In this document: positions 1 through 4,720 of the stretch, in pieces
How the letters are laid out: each line of letters starts with the position of its first letter
Position numbering within the stretch: position 1 is the stretch's first letter
NCBI GenBank assembly: GCA_018829425.1
Contig: JAHJUA010000036.1
Location: forward strand, 1 to 5,694
Reading direction: 5' to 3'
DNA length: 5,694 bases
Origin: Nanobdellota archaeon
GTDB lineage: Archaea; Nanobdellota; Nanobdellia; Pacearchaeales; GW2011-AR1
Notes under the pieces: generated by a model
The model's input: the letters and a program-made list of their open reading frames with translations, nothing else
Told to the model about the DNA's origin: nothing
Databases searched by the model: none
Made by a program: the position numbers and the translations under genes

Positions 1-455
1 CTTGCATTTTCTTGAGCAAGTTTTTCTGCAGTTGTTTTCCCATCACTACCCTTTGCGTGCAATTTTTTGAATTTTTCCTCGGGAAATTGTCTAGAGATCT
101 CATTCAAAAACCAATCATCCCATTTTCCATATAACTCTCTCTGAATCGGAGGAACATTTTTCATCACAGTATATCTTGCAGATTTTTCAGAAGTGGTGTA
201 CATTCCCTGATTATTCAAAGTCATTGCAAGTACTTTTGCAGATCCACTAAGATAAAAATTCAAAGCAACATGGTCTAAAGGGCTGTGATGACCTCGACCA
301 ATCAAACTCCTCATTAAACCTTCTTTAAACTCTTCATCTAATAATTGGCCCCAGTCTTTATCAGTGTAACAAATTCTCGCGTGATTTTGAACAAATCGTT
401 TAGCCTCTTGTTGATCTTTTATCCCATTAGTTGAACCAACTAAAGTTACTTCCAT
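1..455 (-). CDS. thyX: Divergent flavin-dependent thymidylate synthase (ThyX-like), C-terminus cut by window edge
   Basis: The ThyX family makes dTMP from dUMP, using FAD, NADPH and methylene-tetrahydrofolate in the cytoplasm. The reading frame starts at the ATG at 455 and is open to the left edge; 151 codons are visible of a family usually 210-250 residues long. Family landmarks seen are ARICY at residues 26-30, GHHSPLDH at 55-62 (the usual GHxSxLEH segment), and TSEKSARY at 88-95, which matches the end of the ThyX signature RHR-x7-S with S92, R94 and Y95 in place. The RHR triplet itself, expected at residues 82-84, reads NQG. RHR normally contacts FAD and dUMP, so this is either a divergent subfamily or a protein with altered chemistry. 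The start is supported by a TATA element centred 25.5 bp upstream, which implies a leaderless mRNA. Membership of the ThyX fold is fairly sure; catalytic function is not. Confidence 0.8.
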   Translation of the reverse strand, partial: MEVTLVGSTNGIKDQQEAKRFVQNHARICYTDKDWGQLLDEEFKEGLMRSLIGRGHHSPLDHVALNFYLSGSAKVLAMTLNNQGMYTTSEKSARYTVMKNVPPIQRELYGKWDDWFLNEISRQFPEEKFKKLHAKGSDGKTTAEKLAQENA

Positions 456-476
456 CCTTCCGAAAAAGTTCAATAC

Positions 477-484
477 TATAAAAA
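477..484 (-). promoter_or_regulatory. TATA box of thyX-like gene
   Basis: On the minus strand this octamer reads TTTTTATA, followed by GTATT. Its centre lies 25.5 bp before the A of the ATG at 455, so transcription should begin at or next to the start codon. The sequence around it, CTTTTTATAGTATT, is almost the same as the antiporter promoter at 1459-1472. GAAGG directly abuts the ATG, too close to act as a normal Shine-Dalgarno site. Confidence 0.6.
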
Positions 485-557
485 GATATATAGCAAATAA
501 TAATATATTTTAGAAAACTAGAATTAGTCCTTTCTGTAAATTTTAATTTATAGCATG

Positions 558-576
558 GATTAATCTGCGATTAATC
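558..576. repeat. Tandem palindrome GATTAATC x2 over the uS10 stop codon
   Basis: The self-complementary octamer GATTAATC occurs at 558-565 and again at 569-576, separated by TGC. In RNA the two copies could form an 8-bp stem with a 3-nt loop; in DNA they repeat every 11 bp, about one helical turn. The TAA stop of uS10 (573-571) lies inside the right copy. It could be a 3'-end hairpin, a protein-binding site or chance in AT-rich DNA. No U-rich tract follows on the minus strand, so a bacterial-style terminator is unlikely. Confidence 0.45.
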
Positions 577-879
577 TTTCATTTCAATCTTAATATTAAC
601 ATTCTTAGGAATCTGCATTCGCATAATATGGTGAAGAACTTTTTCGTTCGCTGGCAAGTCAATCAATCTTTTATGAATCCTCATCTCAAAATTATCAAAC
701 GTCGCCGCCCCGTCACCACAAGGCGCCTTTCGAGTCGTAACTTTCAACCGCTTCGTTGGCAAAGGAACCGGCCCTGAAATTACTATGCCTGACTTCTTCG
801 CAATGTCTTTTATAGATTCACAAATGTTATTAATCATTTCAATATCAGTACTATTTAGTTTGATTCTTACCTTAGGCAT
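571..879 (-). CDS. rps10: 30S ribosomal protein uS10 (S10)
   Basis: uS10 is a universal small-subunit protein of the 30S head. The 102-residue product has the usual archaeal length and is collinear with archaeal uS10: RIKLNSTD at residues 5-12, the loop motif SGPVPLPTKR at 35-44, the conserved EMRIHKRLIDL at 65-75, and a C-terminal strand MRMQIPKNVNIKI at 86-98. In many archaea this gene follows the elongation factor 1-alpha gene. Here it lies instead between the deoxyribosyltransferase-like gene (60 bp upstream) and thyX (115 bp downstream), all on the minus strand. The ATG at 879 is supported by a TATA element centred 25.5 bp upstream, so the mRNA is probably leaderless and independently transcribed. 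Nothing in the protein looks broken. Confidence 0.97.
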   Translation of the reverse strand: MPKVRIKLNSTDIEMINNICESIKDIAKKSGIVISGPVPLPTKRLKVTTRKAPCGDGAATFDNFEMRIHKRLIDLPANEKVLHHIMRMQIPKNVNIKIEMKD

Positions 880-900
880 GATTATAAGATTTAGAATTTG

Positions 901-908
901 TTTTTAAA
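901..908 (-). promoter_or_regulatory. TATA box of uS10 gene
   Basis: The minus strand reads TTTAAAAA, centred 25.5 bp upstream of the uS10 ATG at 879. No Shine-Dalgarno-like sequence lies in the 20 bp before the ATG. This fits a leaderless transcript starting at the start codon. Confidence 0.6.
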
Positions 909-939
909 TGTTATGTTGAATAACAAAATCAGATTAAGA

Positions 940-1392
940 TTAATAATCAAATAATGCTCTAACAACCAACAACCCTTCTTCCAAGGTCTCAACCCTGTAT
1001 CCGCTTAATCTTCTAATCATATTATGCTCATGCACATTCCCTTCGCTTTCCATCGCCGTAATTAATGGCTTATTAAACGCACTTCCCCAACCATACTCAA
1101 TCATCGTTCCTGTTGAAACTTTTTCAGCGCCCAAGAGATTGAACAAAATCGCATCCGAGCGCCTAACATCCCACATGTCTCTAGTAGTAATTCCTGCATC
1201 ACTAATTAGAACATGCTCTGAAATTCCATCCACAAGTTTGGGATGCTCCTTAAGAAAATCTTTGGCTCGCATCGGAGATAATCCTGTTATCCCATCCTGT
1301 GAAAGCTCTCTGATTGCATAGTCTCTCCAACTTGTGCATTCCCCATAAGTGCATCCATCAATTGGTCCGGCCAAATAAACCAGCTTCGCCAT
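940..1392 (-). CDS. Nucleoside 2-deoxyribosyltransferase-like protein
   Basis: The protein belongs to the nucleoside 2-deoxyribosyltransferase / Rcl superfamily. Its members cleave or exchange the N-glycosidic bond of (deoxy)nucleosides or nucleotides through a covalent sugar-glutamate intermediate. The 150-residue product has the family's usual length. Visible marks are the N-terminal nucleotide-fold strand VYLAGPI (5-11), RDMWDVRRSDAILFNL (71-86) with acidic residues before the second core strand, and STGTMIEYGWG (93-103), where E99 is the expected nucleophile. A 152-codon reading with a TTG start at 1398 is possible, but the ATG at 1392 starts directly before the fold and has a TATA element centred 25.5 bp upstream. 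The substrate cannot be read from the sequence. With a ThyX-like gene nearby, a role in deoxynucleotide salvage or hydrolysis is plausible. A hydrolase rather than a transferase is also possible. Confidence 0.87.
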   Translation of the reverse strand: MAKLVYLAGPIDGCTYGECTSWRDYAIRELSQDGITGLSPMRAKDFLKEHPKLVDGISEHVLISDAGITTRDMWDVRRSDAILFNLLGAEKVSTGTMIEYGWGSAFNKPLITAMESEGNVHEHNMIRRLSGYRVETLEEGLLVVRALFDY

Positions 1393-1413
1393 AATCAAGA
1401 TAATAGATGATTC

Positions 1414-1421
1414 CTTTTAAA
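1414..1421 (-). promoter_or_regulatory. TATA box of deoxyribosyltransferase-like gene
   Basis: The minus strand reads TTTAAAAG, centred 25.5 bp upstream of the ATG at 1392. This spacing is the main reason to prefer 1392 over the TTG at 1398. It is one half of a divergent promoter pair with the antiporter TATA box about 46 bp away. Confidence 0.6.
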
Positions 1422-1459
1422 GAATTGTGTCCTACAAAGAATATTATCCCCTAAAAACC

Positions 1460-1467
1460 TTTTTATA
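1460..1467 (+). promoter_or_regulatory. TATA box of antiporter gene
   Basis: The octamer TTTTTATA is followed by GTATT and preceded by the A-rich stretch AAAAACC, a possible BRE. If the 25.5-bp spacing of the other promoters in the window holds, transcription starts at the A at 1489. The antiporter mRNA would then have a 77-nt leader, unlike its neighbours. Confidence 0.55.
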
Positions 1468-1488
1468 GTATTTCTTTTTATTATCTTC

Positions 1489-1565
1489 ATAAAAGAGGAT
1501 GAACATCGTGCTAATTAAATGGAAAGTTGACGCGGTTAAGCCGCGCCAAAGTAGGTTGCCTTACC
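1489..1565 (+). promoter_or_regulatory. Predicted structured 5' leader of antiporter mRNA
   Basis: This is the stretch between the predicted transcription start and the antiporter ATG. It contains a GC-rich hairpin at 1531-1545 (CGCGG, loop TTAAG, CCGCG) and a second at 1551-1564 (GTAGG, loop TTGC, CTTAC, with one G-U pair) that ends one base before the ATG. The only Shine-Dalgarno-like bases near the ATG (AGG/AGGT at 1553-1556) are in this second stem and loop, so its folding could block initiation. The layout fits translational control by ion, metabolite, protein or temperature. I do not recognise a known riboswitch consensus. Function is inferred from structure only. Confidence 0.4.
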
Positions 1566-1573
1566 ATGGTTGA
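1499..1573 (+). CDS. Possible upstream leader peptide (24 aa) overlapping the antiporter start
   Basis: A short frame runs from the ATG at 1499, or a GTG at 1508, to a TGA at 1571-1573. GAGG at 1495-1498 lies next to the ATG and 9 nt before the GTG; the latter spacing is better for ribosome binding. The frame ends inside the antiporter gene, overlapping its ATG by 8 nt (ATGGTTGA), a layout that permits translational coupling. The peptide is basic, starts MNIVLIKWKVDAVKPRQ and resembles nothing I know. It may be a regulatory uORF or a chance reading frame; there is no independent evidence that it is translated. Confidence 0.25.
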   Translation: MNIVLIKWKVDAVKPRQSRLPYHG

Positions 1574-3263
1574 AGTTTTTACACAGATTAGTTTTATGAT
1601 TCTCATCGTACTTGGAGTCTCTCTTGTTATGAGGGTGCTGAAACAACCTTTGATAATAGGATACATAATTTCTGGAATTATCGTCGGACCTTACTTCCTA
1701 GGAATACTCCCGGGAGTAGACGCAATTAACACTTTCTCCGAAATCGGAATCGCGCTTTTGCTTTTCATCGTCGGACTTCATTTAACTCCAAGAGTTATCA
1801 AAGAAGTTGGAAGAATTTCCCTCATCACTGGAATCGGCCAAATAATTTTCACCTGCGGAATCGGTTATCTCATCGCTGTCCTCCTTGGATTCCCAATCCT
1901 AACCTCGCTCTATATCGGAATGGCTTTGGCTTTCAGCAGCACGATTATAATTATGAAACTTCTCTCTGATAAGGGAGACCTCAACAGTCTTTACGGAAAG
2001 ATTTCAATAGGATTCCTCCTCGTCCAAGACCTCGTCGCGATTTTAATTTTGATGGTCATCTCTTCGCTTTCTTCTGGAGCAGATTTCGCGAGTCAAGTAG
2101 CTCTCACACTTCTCAAGGGATTACTCATTACTGCTGTCCTAGGAGCTATTAGCATTCTCATCCTTCCAAAATTCAAAGGCTTCTTCGCTCGCGCGCAAGA
2201 GTTCCTTTTCGTGTTCTCAATCGCATGGGGGCTGGGAATCGCATCCTTATTTGCCGTCGCCGGACTTTCAATCGAAATTGGCGCCCTAATTGCAGGAGTC
2301 CTTCTTTCTGTGTCGCCTTACAATTACGAAATAAGTTCCAAGATGAAACCTCTAAGAGACTTCTTCATAATTTCATTCTTCCTTCTTCTCGGAGCGCAAA
2401 TGACAATAGGATACATCCCCCAACTCATAGTACCTGCCATCATATTTTCCTTGTTTGTTCTTATCGGAAATCCGCTGATTGTTATGACGCTGATGGGCCT
2501 TGAAGGTTTCACCAAGAAAACTGGTTTCCTCGCAGGTTTAACCGTCGCGCAAATAAGCGAATTTTCACTCATCCTTATCGTCCTAGGAGTTAAAGTAGGC
2601 CATATATCAAACGAAATCCTGTCTCTAATTACATTAGTGGGAATGATAACAATCGCAGGCACAACTTACATGGTACTTTACGGAAACAAAATCTATCATC
2701 TAATCTCCAACTACCTTCAAATTTTTGAAAGAAAAAAAGTCAATGAAAAGAAAATTAAGTACAAAAAAGTAGACGCCATCCTCTTTGGATACAACAGAAT
2801 CGGCTTCGGCATACTTAATTCCCTCAAAAAAATAAAGAGAAATTATCTCGTCGTAGACTTTAACCCTGAGGTCGTAGCAGGTTTGAAAAAAATGAGGGTC
2901 CCAAGTATTTACGGAGACGTTGACGACGATGCGCTCCTTAGAGATTTACCATTAAAAACACTCAAGATTGCAGTTTCAACAATCCCTGACTTTGAAACAA
3001 ACGACTTCCTCATTGAAACAATAAAAGAGCAAAACCCAAAGGCAATCGTCGTCGTGAGGGCGCACACAATTGAAGATGCGATGGAACTTTACAAATCCGG
3101 CGCAGATTACGTTCTCACTCCTCACTTCCTCGGCGGAGAATATCTCGCGGGAATGCTCAGAGATATCAAAACAGATAGAGAAGGTTACAAAGAAGAAAAG
3201 GAAAAGCACATAAAAATGCTTATGGAGAGATTCAAAAAAGGCCACGATCATCCAGAATATTAG
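1566..3263 (+). CDS. KefB/CPA2-type monovalent cation:proton antiporter with TrkA-N domain
   Basis: This is an inner-membrane antiporter of the CPA2 family, expected to exchange Na+ or K+ for H+ and so control ion balance and internal pH. The 565-residue protein has a membrane domain of about 12 hydrophobic segments (residues 1-380), with ALAFSSTIIIMKLL at 120-133, the VQD motif (Q154, D155) where the Asp is the likely ion-binding residue, and AQISEFSLIL at 328-337. A charged linker (388-400) leads to a cytosolic TrkA-N/RCK Rossmann domain (402-535), with GYNRIG at 408-413, D431 ending the second strand and YGDVDD at 449-454; this domain gates related channels and antiporters by nucleotide binding. 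The tail is basic and has no TrkA-C domain. The ATG at 1566 precedes the first membrane helix; a TTG at 1527 would add 13 polar residues and is less likely. The transported ion cannot be told from the sequence. Confidence 0.93.
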   Translation: MVEVFTQISFMILIVLGVSLVMRVLKQPLIIGYIISGIIVGPYFLGILPGVDAINTFSEIGIALLLFIVGLHLTPRVIKEVGRISLITGIGQIIFTCGIGYLIAVLLGFPILTSLYIGMALAFSSTIIIMKLLSDKGDLNSLYGKISIGFLLVQDLVAILILMVISSLSSGADFASQVALTLLKGLLITAVLGAISILILPKFKGFFARAQEFLFVFSIAWGLGIASLFAVAGLSIEIGALIAGVLLSVSPYNYEISSKMKPLRDFFIISFFLLLGAQMTIGYIPQLIVPAIIFSLFVLIGNPLIVMTLMGLEGFTKKTGFLAGLTVAQISEFSLILIVLGVKVGHISNEILSLITLVGMITIAGTTYMVLYGNKIYHLISNYLQIFERKKVNEKKIKYKKVDAILFGYNRIGFGILNSLKKIKRNYLVVDFNPEVVAGLKKMRVPSIYGDVDDDALLRDLPLKTLKIAVSTIPDFETNDFLIETIKEQNPKAIVVVRAHTIEDAMELYKSGADYVLTPHFLGGEYLAGMLRDIKTDREGYKEEKEKHIKMLMERFKKGHDHPEY

Positions 3264-3300
3264 ATAATGTTCTTTCTATGAAATAGTAACAACCGCAAGG

Positions 3301-3308
3301 TTTATAAA
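3301..3308 (+). promoter_or_regulatory. TATA box of small lipoprotein gene
   Basis: TTTATAAA, close to the archaeal consensus, is centred 25.5 bp upstream of the ATG at 3330. It lies in the 66-bp gap after the antiporter and indicates separate, leaderless transcription. Confidence 0.7.
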
Positions 3309-3329
3309 ATACTTTTTAGTTGATTTTTT

Positions 3330-3656
3330 ATGTTAAATCGAAGAATGAAACCAGGAACACTTTGGGGGATATTAGGAATCACACTTTTAACAGCCTGCGC
3401 TGGAGATGAAAAAACAGATTTGAAAACCTATCATGGTTACACAGAGTGGAAAGAACCTGGAGCAACTCTTTACGCTTTCGACGAAGAGGAAATGGAAGGA
3501 AATGCTTCACTAAAAAAACGACTTGAAGAAGAAAAAAAATATAGAGTCACACATACAAAACCTTCTTTTTGGTATTCTTGGGGCAAAATAAAATCAATTG
3601 CACCAGACACAACTTCAACTACAGAGAGACCTGAAAGAGTAGTCCAAGGCGACTAA
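3330..3656 (+). CDS. Small predicted lipoprotein of unknown function
   Basis: The product has 108 residues. The N-terminus has a basic stretch (NRRMK, 3-7), a short hydrophobic core (10-20) and the lipobox LTAC with C23, so it should be lipid-anchored on the outer face of the membrane after removal of the first 22 residues. The mature part is short and polar, with YHGYTEWKEPG (34-44), an acidic/charged helix-prone stretch DEEEMEG...KKRLEEEKK (51-70), an aromatic cluster FWYSWGK (80-86), and a Thr/Glu-rich tail. I recognise no family. It has its own promoter and does not look like an operon partner of the antiporter. The possible remnant frame just downstream may once have belonged to a related gene, but no similarity between them is visible. 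Confidence 0.72.
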   Translation: MLNRRMKPGTLWGILGITLLTACAGDEKTDLKTYHGYTEWKEPGATLYAFDEEEMEGNASLKKRLEEEKKYRVTHTKPSFWYSWGKIKSIAPDTTSTTERPERVVQGD

Positions 3657-3672
3657 TTCTAAACCACTCTAA

Positions 3673-3852
3673 AAATCAGAAAGGATTCATTACCAAGACC
3701 TGTCCAAGGAAGAACAAAGAAGATTCATTCAAAATGCACAAATAAGAAAAGGAGAAATCTTGGAAGGATGGAATATCCTGAATCAAAGAATCACAAATTA
3801 TATAGTTAGAAACATAACTAGAAACATTGAATTTCTCCCATATACCAAATAA
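3673..3852 (+). pseudogene. Protein-like reading frame without a canonical start (possible gene remnant)
   Basis: Between TAA codons at 3670 and 3850 lies an open frame of 59 codons whose translation looks like real protein: a charged, amphipathic stretch beginning HYQDLSKEEQRRFIQNAQ and containing EILEGWNILNQRI. Codon use resembles the neighbours. There is no ATG or GTG in frame; the only TTG is internal, and an ATT at 3685 follows GAAAGG. No TATA element sits at the usual distance. Joining it to the upstream lipoprotein would need the removal of stops at 3654 and 3670 plus a frame change. It may be the decayed 3' end of a gene, a small gene with an unusual start, or chance. The minus-strand frame across the same bases (3676-3924) has no protein-like character. 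Confidence 0.35.
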
Positions 3853-3863
3853 AAACCGAAAAG

Positions 3864-3898
3864 TAATTAAACCCCAACCACTATTATGGCTTATATAA
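3864..3898 (+). promoter_or_regulatory. Candidate promoter region of protease gene (TATA position unclear)
   Basis: Two TATA-like elements occur: TAATTAAA at 3864-3871 would give a start near 3893 and a leader of about 21 nt, and TTATATAA at 3891-3898 is a better match but lies only 19.5 bp from the ATG, too near for the usual spacing. This gene therefore breaks the pattern of the other promoters in the window. Confidence 0.3.
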
Positions 3899-3913
3899 TT
3901 GTAAGAAGTAAAA

Positions 3914-4672
3914 ATGAAAAACAAATTTTTGGTATTTTTAACAATAACAATTTTACTTTCTGCAATTGTTTCTGCCTCAATACTAATTCCAGTAAATGAA
4001 AAAGCTAAAGAACATGCAAAAGCGCCAGAAAAATCTCCAGTAATAACGGAGACTGCATCAGGAGAATGGGAACTTGAAAGAGTTGACTTTATTCATTATG
4101 CAAAACCAGAAAAACCTGGAATGCCGGGAAAAACTGAAACTTGTTATAAACTTCTTGGTGTAAAATGGAATGTCTTGCCAGTAGATTATGTGATTAATCC
4201 AACAAATTCAGGTTTATTAGAAGAATTTGTGACCAACGCAATCTTAACATCTGCAGAAACATGGGATGATGCAACATCTAACGAGCTATTTGAGAATGTC
4301 TATACAATTGACAACACTGCGCAATATGGTGTTCAAAACTTTGAAAACGCGCTTGCTTTTGGCAATTATCCTGATGCAAATGTTATAGCAGTAACATCTA
4401 TATGGTATACAAGAAGAGGAAAACAAATTGTAGAGTTTGACATACTTTTTGATACAGACTTTACATGGGGAGATGCAACACTTAACCCAGAATTAATGGA
4501 CTTACAAAATATAGCGACACATGAACTTGGACATGGTATTGGTTTGGCTGATATTTACACTAGCACATGTTCAGCAGTAACAATGCATGGTTATTCTACA
4601 GAAGGTGAAACGAGCAAAAGAACACTTGAGCAACCAGATATAATGGGTTTACAAAAGATGTATGGAATTTAA
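3914..4672 (+). CDS. Secreted matrixin-like zinc metalloprotease
   Basis: This 252-residue protein is a predicted extracellular peptidase of the matrixin/metzincin type. It opens with a signal peptide (MKNKFLVFL plus hydrophobic core to about A21), then a Lys/Glu/Pro-rich linker (28-50). The catalytic domain starts near HYAKP (61-65) and C77. The zinc site is THELGHGIGLAD (202-213): H203 and H207 bind zinc, E204 is the general base, and the third position is D213 instead of the matrixin His. M224 in TMHGYST is the Met-turn, followed by RTLEQPDIMGLQKMYG (236-251), the typical end of the domain. The PRCGxPD cysteine switch of animal MMPs is absent. C77 and C219 could form a disulfide. Likely roles are degradation of external protein or remodelling of host/partner surfaces; the target is unknown. 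Family assignment is strong; activity with Asp is known in some HExxHxxGxxD enzymes (snapalysin type). Confidence 0.9.
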   Translation: MKNKFLVFLTITILLSAIVSASILIPVNEKAKEHAKAPEKSPVITETASGEWELERVDFIHYAKPEKPGMPGKTETCYKLLGVKWNVLPVDYVINPTNSGLLEEFVTNAILTSAETWDDATSNELFENVYTIDNTAQYGVQNFENALAFGNYPDANVIAVTSIWYTRRGKQIVEFDILFDTDFTWGDATLNPELMDLQNIATHELGHGIGLADIYTSTCSAVTMHGYSTEGETSKRTLEQPDIMGLQKMYGI

Positions 4673-4684
4673 TTTTTTCTTTTT
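4673..4684 (+). terminator. T-rich transcription terminator after protease gene
   Basis: Directly after the TAA at 4670-4672 come six T, then CT and four more T. Oligo-T tracts on the coding strand are the usual archaeal termination signal. The tract lies just upstream of the aIF2 gamma TATA box, separating the two transcripts. No stable hairpin precedes it. Confidence 0.5.
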
Positions 4685-4691
4685 AACAATA

Positions 4692-4699
4692 TTTAAAAA
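4692..4699 (+). promoter_or_regulatory. TATA box of aIF2 gamma gene
   Basis: TTTAAAAA, preceded by AACAATA, is centred 25.5 bp upstream of the ATG at 4721. The octamer is identical to that of uS10. A leaderless transcript is expected. Confidence 0.65.
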
Positions 4700-4720
4700 C
4701 TAATCCTTCAATTTATTCTT

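Noticed and set aside
1139..1321. Plus-strand 60-codon frame
   Set aside because: It lies wholly inside the deoxyribosyltransferase-like gene on the other strand, has no family motif and no promoter.
1393..1398. TTG start at 1398 for the deoxyribosyltransferase-like protein
   Set aside because: The ATG at 1392 starts directly before the first fold strand and matches the promoter spacing of the other genes; the TTG adds only two residues.
1527..1565. TTG start at 1527 for the antiporter
   Set aside because: It would add 13 polar residues before a membrane helix and put the GC-rich hairpin inside the coding region; the ATG at 1566 gives the usual N-terminus.
1489..1565. Assignment of the antiporter leader to a named riboswitch (fluoride, c-di-AMP, guanidine, Na+)
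   Set aside because: I could not match any of their conserved core sequences, so no class is claimed.
2225..2662. Two frames, plus 2225-2503 and minus 2324-2662
   Set aside because: Both overlap the antiporter membrane domain, whose frame is certain; their translations are low-complexity shadows without motifs.
2976..3251. Minus-strand 91-codon frame rich in Phe, Cys and Val
   Set aside because: Antisense shadow of the antiporter TrkA-N domain; the composition is that of reverse-complemented Lys/Glu/Asp codons.
3676..3924. Minus-strand 82-codon frame
   Set aside because: Phe/Ser/Ile-rich and without motifs; it crosses into the protease start, and the plus-strand frame in the same place looks more like protein.
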